Source of the DNA: Parus major
Taxonomy: Eukaryota; Chordata; Aves; Passeriformes; Paridae
Assembly (NCBI RefSeq): GCF_001522545.3
Contig: NC_031770.1
Span: 23,358,296 to 23,422,295, forward strand
Direction of reading: 5' to 3'
Length of the DNA: 64,000 nucleotides
The notes beneath the pieces were generated by a model, which saw only the letters and a program-made list of their open reading frames with translations, had not been told where the DNA came from and did no database searches. The position numbers and the translations under genes are program-made. Positions 38,089-51,900 of this stretch are shown piece by piece. Numbering within the stretch: the first letter of the stretch is position 1; every line of letters starts with the position of its first letter.

Positions 38089-41000
38089 GTAAGAATTAAG
38101 CTATGCCCTTTGGTTGCTTTCTTCTAATTTAGCACTCTCACAAATCTTTTATTTGGCTTTTCACCATCAAAGAGTATCAGTGCATATTCTCTTAATATTT
38201 CAACTCTCTTCTTACGGAAATTTATATGCATATGAACATTGCATTTGGGGACTATTTGGGAATAGTTAAAATAAATTACGGCACACATAATTTCATCAGA
38301 GAGGAGTATGTGTTCAAATAGAAGTCTTGCATCGTTGCCTAAGATATCAGAATATTAAGAACTGCCAACTAAAAGATTTGTTTTATCTCAGCTTTCTGTC
38401 TTGCCAATATTACAACATATAAATGCTGATTAGACAGGAACAGAGACTGAAGGTTTTAACAGTCTCCTGAAATGAAAAATGAGTCTCTTCTGAAGTGTAT
38501 GTCTTTGCACCAATGAATCTTACCTTCTGTGGCTACCTGCTGCTGCTGCTGGCTTGTTCAGTCAGGAAAAAGAGCCATCTATCTGAACATGGTGGGATGT
38601 GACAACAAAAGAAGTCCACTTCTGGTGTTGCACAACTACTCTGCTTTTATGTCCTGCAAACTGTACTAAAGCATGCAGTTTCAAGATTAAAGCATGTAAC
38701 CCAAGTGCATGCTGTACGCAACAGATCTATGTACAGGGGTTTTGTCTTGTGCTTTTTGCTGCTAATTAAAAAATCTGCAGTCTTCAGATTCTGTGCTGTC
38801 AGCAAATTTACATTATTCACAGTTTGATTGCTTTTGGTCTCCTTCAAAAAAGAAAAGAAAACCTCTTATTTTTTGCAAGTTAATATATGAATTGTCGGAG
38901 TGGAAGCAAAAATCACCTTGGATCCAATTACTTTATCTTTTTCTAGTTCACAGAGAAATTATAGGTATAAAAATATTCTGAATTGATGCTTACCAGAAAC
39001 ATCTTCAGAGACAGGATGTGTGAAAGAGAATGAATGAGTATCAAGAACAAAGAAGAAATGTTTCATTGCACCATGGTGCTTAACTTAACCAGCTGTGGAA
39101 CAGTACATACGTACAGCGCTGGCTACTGTAAAAGGAAAGCTAATCAGTAGAGGCCAGATGAGCTGCAATTTAGCTTTGCAAGTTTTTGAATAAAACTATT
39201 ATATTAAAATACCTTTCCTAGTAAAAACAGCTTTTCACAAAACCAAGCTGTGTATAGCTAAAATACCTTCAGTGCTTCTACAACTTTGCATGTTCTGCCT
39301 AAAATGGACCACCCTCAAGTTCTCTCATTCTGGTAGCTGTAACTTTGTGTACCACGATGTGCTCCTTGCCATCTTCTGTGTTACTGTGCAGAAGATGTGA
39401 TACATGGGCACCTTCCAAGTGTGTCATGCCATAGCCTGTCCTGAGCCTAACTGGAATCAAAGAGAAACATGATGCAGATAACAGGGCCCCACACATATGG
39501 GAGGTGGAGGGAAAGTCTTGTCATAGAAAATGGATTTGCTCCATTTTAAACACATGGAGTGCAAAATGTTTATTCAGTCTCTAACATGGATGCAAATGCA
39601 ATTAAAGGATTCAATTTTATTTTTTTTATATTGTCATTGAATGTATTTTTTACAGGTTTTAGAGTGTGACTGTATGTGTGAGACTGTTAGCTTTTATGTT
39701 GTGTTAACTGCCACAGAAAAAACCCTGTGTAGGTTACTGTTGTTGCAGCAGGTTTACCCATCCTTTCCAGTAGAAGTTCAGCAATGCTTTGTCACTTCCC
39801 CAGCAGGGCAGATGACTTTAGCCTGTTTTGTACTTGACAGTTGCCATATAAGTAAACCAATTTCCAGTTGGCACTTTGACCCAGCTGGTCAGGAAGCTGA
39901 AGATTTGTACAGACAGTTAGCATAATGTTTCTAAGGTAAATCCTGTGGACTCAGACAGTGTTGTCTTGGATAGATAAGGTGGGATGAAGAGCTGCCCTTG
40001 CTCATGGTGTTTGTACAGAACCTTCCTTGTGGAATGCAAGGGCACAAAAAGTTACAGCTGCTTTGATGCTCCTTTGTATCTTGCCAGCCTTTGCCTCTAG
40101 GGGTGAGCAGTCTCTAGCATGGTGTTAATTAAATTACAGTGGATCCCCTGAGCTACTCATTTCACTGAGCTGTGTGTAAAACTGTGTATGCTCCCAGCAC
40201 TCATCTCCCATAAGGATTGTGTCCATGTGCTTCCTAGACCTAGAAATTATCTGAAGGAGGCTCTTGGGAAGACTACTGGTGTGCAAACTGTTAAGCTTCA
40301 AAGCAAATCTACCGTAAAAATACATTAGTCTCTTTATATACACCTAAAATAAGTTTGGAATCACTGTGAAATTGCAGATTTTCATAGCAGAAGATGTTTG
40401 CATAGGGTAATGGGATGGAAGATGACAATTTTGTGTTGCTTTGGAACCACCTGGAATCACTTTGTTTCCTTGTTTTGATTTAGCTAATAAAAAAAACACC
40501 TTTGAAAATATTGGTATGGTATACTACCACAAAATATAGATGAATACGTTTTTGCATGCTTAGTTCTTGGAATCTAATTTTTCTAGCAGCAGAAGTTACT
40601 GCAATTATATCTGTCTTCTGATACTCTGTGTAGTTCATTGTGGTTTCTGTTGGTGTTGGAATTAGATATTAAAGTGAAAGACTTGGGGAGCAAATGAGAG
40701 TCTTAGAGGAGCTTCAGCAGTGAAAAGCATTAGCTGTGGTGTTGGAATTGGCTTTGGTTTGGTGTGAGTGTTGCATGTAAATGTCAGCAGGACATTAGGC
40801 AATTATCTTTTCCGAGCAGGAGCAGCAGCAGCATGGGGAACCACAGCCTGCAGCTGCCTTGTGAGCAGCTACTTGATTTTCTTCTGTTTGTCTCCATGCC
40901 TAAGCCACAAGTGTTGTAGTGTCATCTAGTACCTTCTCAGTACCAGTTTTGTTCCCTCAGTGCTTTTATCTCTCCCACTCAGGTTGAATTGCATATACTT

Positions 41001-44000
41001 CCCGTAAGGTTAGTCCCAAGCTTTATGCTTCTAGGTCTGTGCTAGCAGAGGTCATAGGGTCAGTGTGTTTGTTTGTCCTTGTAAACCACCAGCCTTTTTA
41101 CAGTAAAATCCAATTCTGTGAAAATCCAATAAAGCTATGGGTGAAATGAACAGGTGCTTACTACAGCCTTAAAAAGACCCTAACTAAAGCTATTCTTTTA
41201 AGTTCTTTACCAGCAGGTGTTTATAATTGCCTATAAAAGCCAACTTGCTTCTCACTTCAGCAGAAACATTTTTAAAGTATTAATCATAAGACATTCATAT
41301 TTTTATACCCAGAAGTTAAAGATCTGGCTTATTTTAAGATAAAAGGTAATTTATTTCACTGAGATTGTATGTTTGAGTTTGGTTTTCAGTGATAGCAGCT
41401 CCATATATTAATCACTTGTTCACTTATTATAAGGTAATAAGAGATGCTTGAACTTTTTGGATGGCAATAAAAACCATATGTGAAAGAATTAATGGAAAAC
41501 ATGCACTACATTCCTAAGCTTTTTGGGTTTTGTTACGATTTTTTTAAATTGTGCTTTTTTAGTTTCCATACTTTTTCTCCTGTTAGTTTAACTGTGCTGT
41601 AGTTTCAGCTTAGAGCAGTCGTGGAGCACACAATGGAAAAAATGTACCCTGCTGACAACGTGTGCAAAATTCATTGTCTTCCTCAGATTGCTTTTTCATC
41701 AGACACTGATTTTCTATCTGATGGTTGCTGAATATGCTCCCATACCTGAGAGCAAATGGAGACCTCGTCTAACATTATTTGGCTTCTTGTTCTTGTTCAG
41801 GCACAGTGCACATTATTAAGAACCATTAATACTGTCACAAAACCAAATTGTGTACTTGGGAGTTTTTATCACTGATTCTTAGCGAAGCCAGGATTTTATT
41901 ATTTAAGCAGGAAGCATTTAGATAGTCTTATTGAGCTTGTTTGTGTCCAGTATTCCTTTTTCAGTTTTTTTCTTTTTTTATAAAAAGTCAGAGTTTAGTA
42001 TTAAACTTCAATTATTTCAGTGCTAATGGTACCTGTTGTTAATACCTAGATTCATAACGTCACCCAATAAATGAAAAAGCAAAGTTTACATATCAAATTA
42101 TGTAAAATTAATAATCAAAGATCTGTTAAGATATTTCAAGGCAAAGCTGTAAAGTCATTCCAAATCAGGACAAGTCTCTCATCTCATCTATTGTATTTGA
42201 CTGCTTGGCTGGCACTGCATCAGGGCTCAGTAACAACAGTGCTTGTCTGTCTGTCAGGTTCAGCAGGCATTGGCACATAACAGCTTGGGGTGAGAGGTGG
42301 CAGACCTGCAGCCACATTTTAATTCCACTGTCAGGTTGAATGCAATGGTCTGGGCCTCGTGGCTGAATTTGGTTATTGGTCTCTGTGCTGTTGCCAGTGT
42401 TTTAAATTAGGAACAAGGCTTCTAAGCTCCTGTCCCTCAGGTTAGTGGTCCTGCAGAGTTCTTGGACACAGGCCTGAAAGCAGGAGGCTTGTGTGAAAGA
42501 AGCTATTTGTAGTTTTAAAAAGCATAACTTCACTGATCAAGCAACTAGAAGGTGAAGACAGATTAATAAATGTACCCTGGATGTGGTAGTTTATTGTATA
42601 TTATTAGAGTGGTCTGGTGGCCAAGCAAGTTGGAGTCTTTTGGGGTTTTTCATTTGCTTGTAAATCACTTTAGGGCGCTGCTATATACAAATAGAACTGA
42701 GCTAGGGTTTTAATGCATCAGCCCATGTTGAAATTTGAAACTAAATGGGGTGAGACCTACTGAAAAATAGTCAGTAATAATTTGCAAAATTACTGTAATG
42801 ATTCCTTTAGAACAAAACGTGTGTGTGTATATATAATCTACTATATGCTCATTAGACATCCCATTATGTACACACTTGCTAGCTGAAGAGCAGTTAATTA
42901 CAGCACAGACTTGTGGGGTTATCTCAGTGTCTTGTCTAATGAGGAACAGTGTCATATAAAATACATTCTTCTAATATGTCCAGTTTTGTTGAAGAAATCA
43001 TTAATTGAGGGTGAAGGTTTCTCACGTGCTTCTACAAAACTACTTGATTTCTTTTTGTGGCATGTTTTTTGGAAAATGGGTGGATTTTGTAGTGTCACTG
43101 TCTTCAAATTTCTGAAGTACCTGAATAGTAGCTTTGTCATCTGAATTGCTTTTCACTATAGATACTTCTGAGTTAATCTACAAAGACTTCTTTGATCTTT
43201 TTTTCTTCTTCTTTCCTATTATTTTTATTATTTTCCTTCACAAGCCTTTCCTAGTATCCTAAGATTATGATTCTGGGAAAGTAATAAATTGCTTAAGTGC
43301 CATTGCATGAGTCTTTCTGTGCTGGTTTCATGGAAGCACTAATTTCAGCTTTTCAGATGGTTTGCATTGCAGTATCTTCTCTGTTATCACCTGCAGGGTG
43401 ATTTTCATTGGCCTTACCTTCCAGCTTGCTTTCCCTGATTTGCTGGGTTTTAAACTTTCTTCCAAAGGTGAATTAATAGAAATTGTTTGGAGTTGAATTT
43501 TAATGTTACTGAGCTGCTTTTTCTTATTTCTTCAACTTTTTTTTTATAGGGCCTGATTAAAAGCTTATTCATACTAACAGGAATCTGCTCTTGGTACAAG
43601 GAGGCTTTACAGAAAACTTTCAGTCCACTATTTGTCTACAAATTTTATTTGCCCCTAGTTCTAGTCATTCCTGGATTGCCTTATCAACAGGTTCCTTGCA
43701 TGCAAGGTAACCATGCTGGCTTACAGTGACTGTCAGAGAAGATGCACTCATTTTCTTGCAGGTCAGCCAGGCTTCTGAAGCTCCCTCTCACTAGCAGCAC
43801 CTTGTTTCACCAACATATTTATTCCTTTCTTCTCTCTCAGGCTGTAAACTTCCAAAGAACATTTTGTAGACACTTTGGTTGCTAACATCTGCCTTCAGCC
43901 TGCTGGAACCTACTTGGCTTAGTGTTTACGCTAATGAATTTAGCACAGGAAAGTAGAAGCACTGAAATTTCACTGATGACACAAAGCTGGGAGGCCAGAC

Positions 44001-47000
44001 TGATAGAGTTGGAAGCTGAGATTTTAATGCAGTAAGACCTAGATGTTCCTAAGGCTGGAGTAATATTAAAAAAAAATAAATTAATTATTCATGCAGGAGT
44101 TGACTAGCAAGGTTCTAGCTATAAACAGGTGCTTGCCAGAATTAAGTGGTAGGGGAAGGGGCTATAACATGCCACTTAGTTGTACAAAGATTGAACCACT
44201 CACTTATTTTGAAAACACAAATGCAATCCCAGGATGTATCAAAAGTAATTCCAATGGAGATAGAGGCCTTGTGGAAAGTCAAAACCCTGGTAGGTTCTCT
44301 TCTGTAACACTGCATGCACCCATAACCATGAAGGGTAAATTTTGTTGTGCTGTAGAGACAGACTAAACCCTTATTATACAAAAAGAGAGTTAAATAGCTG
44401 GATGTTTTTATTTTTTCAGAATATGAAGGCTGGGAGGATTGCTGTTTTCATTCACTTTCTGACAGCAGATAGGCAGACCTGTGCTGAAGTGATCAGCCAT
44501 GCTGTCACACACACAGAAAGAAAACAACCTGGCCTTGTGTTCTTGTCACCTGGAAGTTGAGTAGTTCCCAACTAGTAGTGGGAGGAGGTTTTTGGATGCT
44601 ATTCTGAAATCAGTAGAGTGTGTTTATGTCTTTCTCTGTGACAGCCAGGGCTCTGCTCTCCAAAGCAGGTGCTGCAGTACTCTGCAAAGTAAAAAAATAT
44701 CAATGCAAGCAGAGAGAGGGCACTTGGGGGGACATGTTTGGTATCTGTCAGGCTGGACTAGGCTGAGCTGAGCCAAGCCATGATGTTCCTCTAGCTCATC
44801 ACATTAATTTGCATTAATTTGCAAAGCCCCATGCCTGCACAGTGTTCAAGACTACCTTTACATGTGTCCTCACCATGTTCTCTCTTTGTGTCTCTCCTTG
44901 TGAGCAGTGTTTTGTGTCACTTAAGCTGAGTGGGGCCACATTTTAGTCAAATTAAGTGTTTCTGCATCTTTGGGGCAGAGTTAGTAGTTTCCCCAAACCT
45001 CTGGGGGACCCATGGAGAGCCAAGAGCTGCACGCATTCTGCTTAGGTCCGGCACACCCAGAGGGCTGCTATGTGAGGCTAATAAGCCTGAGCCAGTCCTG
45101 GGAGCATGAATTGGGAGTGCTGATCCTGTGTTACCTGGCACTTGTGTAAAGAGATTGTTGAGGCTCCAGAGGTGAAATATCGTGGAGCCAAGCAGAGTTT
45201 GGCAAGGGCTGTGAATCTGAGCTCAAAGCTGCACAGAAAGCAGCTACAGCTGTTCCTGGTGAAGAGTTGGCCCCTGGAGCCAGGGTGCTGCAGCCACTTG
45301 ATGCTGCCTTTTGTAGCAACTCTGGGTCTGAGCTGTTACTTTTTGTGTGTTGGGGATAATCCATGGCACCTGGGTGTGCTACCTGAAGAGCTTCAGCTGT
45401 GCTTTTCAGTTAGTTTGATCCATATTTGGAAGGATTTATAGGGTGTCTGCAGTTGCAGATTAATTAATTTAACAAGTGCCAAGAATTCGTCATGGTATGA
45501 CCTCCTGGCCCTTTCCACACACAGCCCCCAGCCTCATCTTCCCCAGATGCTTCTGATCATTGGAGAGTGGGATCTGAAGACCTCTTTATATGGTACAAAA
45601 TATTTTTTTGCTTTCATACTTATGTTTTCAGGCTGGTAGATACCAGAATTGTCAAGGATTTTTTGGTGGCTAGGGTTTAGTGAGTTTTTTACCCACTCTC
45701 TTTAGAAGTTTTGGCTTTTTCTCCCTTGTCACCCCTTACATACATATCTGTCATAACATGACCAAGGCTCTTTTTTCCCAAAAAAAGGACATAAAAGTCT
45801 AGACATTCTGCTTTGTATTGAGGCTTCAGGAAAGCAATATTGTCTAATGCTCTTGATCATTTAGTTGAAGTAGTATAGTATGAAAGAGTTAAATCACTGA
45901 TTTTCTTAAGTTGCAAATACAAGAATTTGGCCTCAGGCAATTAATTGCTGTTTGAGAATGGTGTTGGTATGCTGTCATCCTCTCTAGTATTTCAAAAGAT
46001 TTTTACATTAATATTGTATCTGCCCTACAGGTTATTCTAACAAAAGGAAATTTACAGTCTTAGACAAAAAAAAAATCTTTCAGTGGGTTGTCTTTTTTTC
46101 TAACCCTTCTTCTTCTTTAGGGAGAGGCTTAATCAAGCTTTATGTAGCCTTTGTCTTTCTAACAAATGTTTTATATATATTTCTTCAAAGGTAATCTTGA
46201 GTAACTATAGTAAGGGTAAAAAAATTTATTTTTTAATGGGGAACTTCAGAGAGCTAATTTGTATCTGAATGCCCTGTAGATATTCTTTTCCCTGAGATCC
46301 AGGAGAACCTCTTCTGACAGGCACTTGACTGTATTCCTCTTGGACTCTTGTGTCTCTCATCTGCAGAGTCCCAACAGGTGCAACTGCCTCCATCCATAAG
46401 AATTTCAGTTGCTGGTTGTCTCCACTGTTCTAGGCAACAATGAAAAATTTGATCCTAAATTTGTGGTGTCATTTTGCACTGATCTTGTGGAACCAGAAGT
46501 GTCAAGCTCAGTGTTAAATCAAGAATTTATGGTTTAACAATGATGGATCTTTTGTAAATACCCTCAGGCTTTAAATTTAAAAGACTGTGGGTGCCAGGTT
46601 TTAATAGAAAGGTCATTGTTAATACATTACTCTAGGGTTTGGCCAGTGTGATTTTTTTCTCAGAATATGCATACTATAAAAAGTGTATTGGTAGATAAAT
46701 GAGGCATGGTACTAGTTTGGAATAATTATCTAAACATTTATGTCAAACAAGTGAGAGCTCCAACCTTTAGCTTTTCTTAACAATGCAGTTAAGTAATGCA
46801 CATGTAGTAAAATACCTGTTGTGTCTAGTTTAGCTACCAGGGAGTGATCTTTGTTCCTTTTTATTTTATCTGACACAGGTTTTCTACTGTTCTCAGTGGA
46901 GAGACTCATGGGGTTCTTGTTCAAAGCACCCATGTTTGTTCTTGGAAAGAAGCAAGACAACTGTTTTTCACCTTTTTAATATTTCTTTCCTTTCATAGTG

Positions 47001-47053
47001 GACTTCTATGGCTCAGCTTTCCTTGCATTAATATGCTAAATAAGAAAAGTCTT

Positions 47054-47082
47054 TATATATAATATATATATATATATATAAA
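47054..47082 (+). repeat. (TA)n microsatellite
   Basis: About 29 bases of alternating T and A with a single interruption. It is a simple intronic microsatellite, probably length-polymorphic. Confidence 0.85.
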
Positions 47083-48149
47083 TTGTTTAATTATTACAAT
47101 TATTGACCTGGTTTCTTTGCCTTTTTAGATCTCCAAGTTTGACTTGAGCTGTTATGCTATGATTCTGTGGAAATAAGTCTGAGTTTCTCATAATTTTAAT
47201 TTCAGGTGTTTTAGGGAAGGCCCAAAATAGGTTGCACAATCATGCAGTCTGACTATTAAACTTATGCTTAATTGGGGAAATATTTCCAAGCATTCCTTCA
47301 AGATTGTAGGGGAGTCTTTCATGTTTGTTTCTTAAAGAAGTACTAAAGTAATTGTTTAAAAATCTTCATTTTAGAGTTTAGTGTTTGTTGTGTCAAATGT
47401 GATTAGAGATTTCTTAATACCATATTGCTAATTTACAGCTATTCTTCTACTCCACTTCTACGCAACTATTCAAATTTTGAACTCTGAGTTCCCGTGTCTG
47501 CTATGATTTTCAAATCCCCACTCATAAAAAAGTGTCAGTGTTCCAAATTTAGAGCTGAATATTACATTACTTTGGTTAATATTTATACTAAAATTTGATA
47601 TTAATTGCTAATGAAGCTGAAGAGCAATAAAATATTGCTACTTCATTGATCCAAAGTTGATGGAATATTTGGCTCTTTGTCATCAGTGCTTTTTGAAATG
47701 GAGCTGTAATTGTGGTAGGTAAGCTCACCTTCCTTGAAAAGGAACTCCTAAAGGCTTGTGAAGTGCTCAGATTCCCACAGAGATGATATACACATGTTTT
47801 GTCACAGGTGTATGCAACATTAGCTGGAGTTATTCTGAGCTGTTGCTTTTTTCCATTCTTCAGGATACGATGCTTAATAGCTCAGGTTGCTGTATTAGTT
47901 TGTGATGATATATAATTCTTGATTATATTAATCAGCAAAGCTCTTTCATTTTCCTGCAATGTCCTGGTGTCTTAGCTTGGCCATGAGGATTTGGAAAGGT
48001 GGGGGTGGGAAGCAGTTGGATAGTTGGCCTCGGAGGGTTGTGGTTAGTGGGTCATACCGTACCTGGTGGCCAGTAGGTGACACATGGAGCCTGCAGGATT
48101 CTGGCCTGGCCCTGCCCTGCTCATCATGTCTAGCAATGGCTGAGGTAGG

Positions 48150-48528
48150 TGACACAGTGCACTCTCAGGTTTGCAGTGACAGCAGACTGGGGGCCCAGTG
48201 GTTCTGCTGGAGAGATGGGCTTGCAGGAACCTCACAGAATTAAGCAGAGACAAATATAAAGTCCTGCACCTATGGGAAAGAAGAGTCTCTGGCAGGAATG
48301 CAGTCAGGGGACAGAGGGTCTGCATGAAGCAAGCTCACTGGGAAAGGCCCCCAGGGTCCTGAGAGGTGCCAGGAGAGGATGTGTCATCTCCATTCTTGGA
48401 GTTTTTCAAATCTGGATAGGCAAAAGCCTGGGGAGCCTAGTCTGGCCTCATAGCCAGGCAGAGGTTGGACTTAGACACCTCCTCAGGTCCTTTTCAAACT
48501 GAAATACGCCATCCTGTAATTCTTTGAC
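48150..48528 (+). mobile_element. CR1 LINE fragment, sense orientation
   Basis: The text resembles the 3' portion of chicken repeat 1: ggagagatgggct, gaacctcacagaatt, gtcctgcacctatggg, then gttggacttagac and caggtccttttcaa, ending in a degenerate ATTCT-like tail near 48515. The distance between the upstream coding-like part and the 3' end is much shorter than in full CR1 elements, so the copy has an internal deletion. The frame is broken throughout and the copy is dead. The 5' edge is uncertain, and the copy ends about 300 nt before exon 7. Confidence 0.75.
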
Positions 48529-48821
48529 TAATTATTTATTCAGTTTCAGATTTGCATTTGGATTTTGCCTTTATAACTTGCATGTCTAAAATTTATATGC
48601 TCAGTCTGTTCTATCACAAATTCAACTAATGCTTGTTCTGTGTGTGTTTAATGTTCCATTTAAAAAAAAAAATAAAATCTGAGCCTTTACCAAACTCACA
48701 TTTCAAAAATAATTGTTATATAACCAGTGTGATTTGCATCTCTGTGCTTATTACTGGTTTCTTTTGTCTTTCTTCTTGTGTAAACTTGCCACATGATTGA
48801 TGTGCCTTTTTGTTTCAACAG

Positions 48822-48945
48822 AGGGAGAATATATCAAGATGTTCATGCGAGGCCGACCAATCACAATGTTCATTCCTTCTGATGTAGAAAACTATGATGA
48901 TATTAGGACAGAGCTGCCTCCTGAAAAGTTAAAACTGGAGTGGGT
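48822..48945 (+). CDS. EML4: EML4 exon 7: HELP motif, first part
   Basis: 124 nt, acceptor ...tttcaacag, donor gtatcc, entered in phase 1 and left in phase 2. The product is EGEYIKMFMRGRPITMFIPS followed by DVENYDDIRTELPPEKLKLE and WV. This is the start of the HELP (hydrophobic EML protein) motif, which packs as part of the first propeller. It is almost identical to human EML4, with Glu for Asp in DVENYDD and Val for Ala after LEW. The donor follows TGGGT, leaving GT as the first two bases of a Val codon finished by exon 8. It is a weak donor (C at +5 and +6) next to another GT two bases upstream. Confidence 0.97.
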
Positions 48946-51900
48946 GTATCCTTAATATCAATAACTACTCACTGTTCCCTTTTTGTCTTGTCTTGCATTT
49001 TTCCCTTTTAGAATCCAGTCTTGTCTGTTCACTTTTAAGAGGTAAAAACTAAAAGGTGAGGGAAAAGGTTCAAATTAATATAACAATGGAAATGGTTCTT
49101 AACTCCTGTATGGTACAACTTTAAATAGCAGACAACATAGGTACGGAAATACTTTTTCCTTGTTTTGCTGTTGGTGTTAATTCTAATTTATTAACTGATT
49201 TATATTTAATGCAAAAGAAAGCATCTTTGAAGAGTTACAGAGTTTGAAAAATGTCCCCCTCTGCCTTCTACTATATTAATGTAGGCTTTGCTTCAGGAAT
49301 ACTTAGTTTTTAATCTCTGATCCTTTTTAGGAAGTTTAGAACTATGGAAGATGTTGAGTTTGTTGTCCTTTCCTACTTACTGATGATTGGAGAAGCAGCC
49401 ATCCTTTGCACTGCTTCTGTATTTCAGCTCCAAAGTGAAGCAGTTAATTTCTTGGAAACTGGTTTGTAATAAGTGCACTAAATTTGTCATTTGAAGAACT
49501 GAGTAGGTGTGTGGCTGATGACAATTCTCCAAGTTCTCTAGATCAGACATTAAGTTCATTAAGAAATGTGCCTTTGCAGACGTTTGTGTCTTCCCGTCAC
49601 TCCCTCATCTCTGGAAGATTTTTCCAGTAAGCTGTGATTGTGTAAGTAAGTTTCTTAGTACTTCGGTAAAATAACATATCTAGGCAGCACTTGAGTTGTT
49701 TTAATAATTGAATTTCGATGCTCTGATGTTGCAGAAAGAAAGAAGGAAGATTTTTTAGGAATGTTGATGATACACTGTCATATGTCAGGAGGAAAGTTTC
49801 AGATGAAAGTCTGACTGGAAGGAAAACAGAGCTCTTTTTCATGCTTTGTAAAACTGTGGTACCCAATTTTACTACCATCACAGCTCTCGGTTGCTGATGC
49901 TGGCATTCATGACTGTGGAGTGAATTGGGTCAGTCAGTGATCTGGCTGAAATGTAATCTCTTTTTGTGAAGTTAATTTTCAAGCAGGACCCATACATTAG
50001 TTTGATTTTCCTCACAAATATGCAAGGACTGGAACTGGCATACAGGAGGAGCATCAGCTTGACTTTTCCAGCATCAGAGAGCAGTTTGGACTGATGAAAA
50101 CTGATCATGAAATCACACCCTCAGTTAAGTAGGTGCAAATCCCAGTGTGGACACATTTAATGTCCAAGAACCTTATGTTCAGGTTAAACCAGTTGGCTTC
50201 TGAGGTCTAATTAAAATGAAATAAATCTAGTCGAAAGAGGCTGTCCATATGTTTTGGAATCTGTTTAAGGAAATGTCATCCCAAATCAGACCAGTAGATT
50301 TATGAGTGTGGGGGTATCTTTTGGATGCAAAGGTGAAGAAAATGATGAAAAGGCAGTAAAATTTATGAGGACTAAATATTGATCTCTGTGATGAATTTGA
50401 ACAAAATTGCTCTTCAGTTTGGAGAATGCAGCAGCAGCAGACCTTGTGCTTTATTCTTACGGTTAACAGGGGGAACAAATCTGCAAGACAGCAAATCTTG
50501 CAAATATGATGGGAGACTGAACCCTGTACACCTTCTTAAAAAAGCATGGGGACAATTATTCACTGAGTATTTTGCTAATGTCAGTGTTTTGCACCTGAAA
50601 GCTCAACTGCATGTTGAATAGTTCCATTTTATAGGATTCGTTTTGAATTCTTTTAATTCTCCTGCCTTTTGGATGATTTTTTTTTTTTTTTTATAATTGG
50701 GTTTTCCTTTGTTATTATTCTTTTGGAAAATGCTGGTCAGCTATGACCAACTGCAAGGAAACAACAGGCAGATTATTGGAGTGGATTTTCTTGGTTTATT
50801 GCTTGGTTAGGGGGGTGGGGAGGTCTCCTTTTTAGATGTTTCCTGTAGGTTTATTCAACTGCTGATACCCTGTACTGTAGATTCAAAGAGGGAAACTTAG
50901 CTTTTGTCTGTCTTGAAGATTATAGTCATTTGAAGAAATGCCTAAGCTGCTTGGCAAGATAAAGCAGCTCATGGGGGAGTCTGAGCTCTTGACTGTGTCT
51001 GGTTCCTGAGTGATGTCATTTAAATTAAATAATATAGTTTGAGTATCCCAGCTTTGTAGTGCAATCTTTGCTACTGCACTTCAAAACTGGTTAAAGCATA
51101 TCTGGCATTTCTAGTAATAGTAATATTGGCTTATTTAATAGCTTCAGAGCTCACAGTCAATGTAGCTTTTTGCAGTGACTTTGTGGATTTTTTTCTCCCA
51201 GTGTATAGTAGCTCAGTTTCAGGAGGGTTTTTTAGACTCCATTTTATGAGATTATTTTTAGCAGTAGTGCTCTTCTTTCTAAGAATAATTGAAGACAGTG
51301 GTAAATATACTGCTGAATTCTGGTGTACGGTAGATCACTTTTCATGAAGGCAGTAGCTATTTTTAGCCAGTTAAACAAACAAGCAAAAAACCCCCAAAAC
51401 TCAAAGCTTTTAGACATATCAAATGTTGTGACAAAACAGTCCTCTTAATTGGTGAGAAATAATCACAGTATCAAGGCAACTATCTCTCCATTTCCCCAAT
51501 TTAATCATCAATTTCACTGAAAGATAAACACTGAAATTCAGTGGAAATCAAGCATCAAAGTTGTCAACCCTTTTTCTGAAGTGACGCAGTCAATTATTGC
51601 ATTAATTTTACTGCATTAATTGTGTTGCACTGTATGTGCTGCTTTGTTCTGCATGTGTGGAGCAGGAAAGAAATACTGTGGAGCAACAATCCTTTTTTTC
51701 ACTCAGGATAGTTTGGGATGGAGAATGAAGAAAGCAAAAAAAAAATGTCCCACAAAACAGGTGGTTCATTTACATGCTTGTAAAAAATGTGCTTCTAGAA
51801 AATGTAGCCACTCTTCGCTACTCTGTTTTATAGGAGGGGTAAAAGAAAGGCAGTACTGAGAAAATGTTTTTGTTGTTGTTTTTTTTTCTTGCAGTTTCAT

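Larger units (their letters stand above)
38089..48821 (+). other. EML4: EML4 intron between exons 6b and 7
   Basis: 10,733 nt, the longest complete intron in the window, from gtaaga to a tttcaacag acceptor. Contents recognised are a TA dinucleotide repeat at 47054-47082, a CR1 fragment at about 48150-48528 and a short 10-nt direct repeat at 44803-44822. An open frame of 94 codons at 39641-39925 has no splice context or recognisable domain. The rest is featureless AT-rich sequence. Confidence 0.9.

Noticed and set aside
39641..39925. 94-codon open frame in the intron after exon 6b
   Set aside because: No known domain and no flanking acceptor/donor pair keeping frame with EML4. It has no similarity to any family I recognise.
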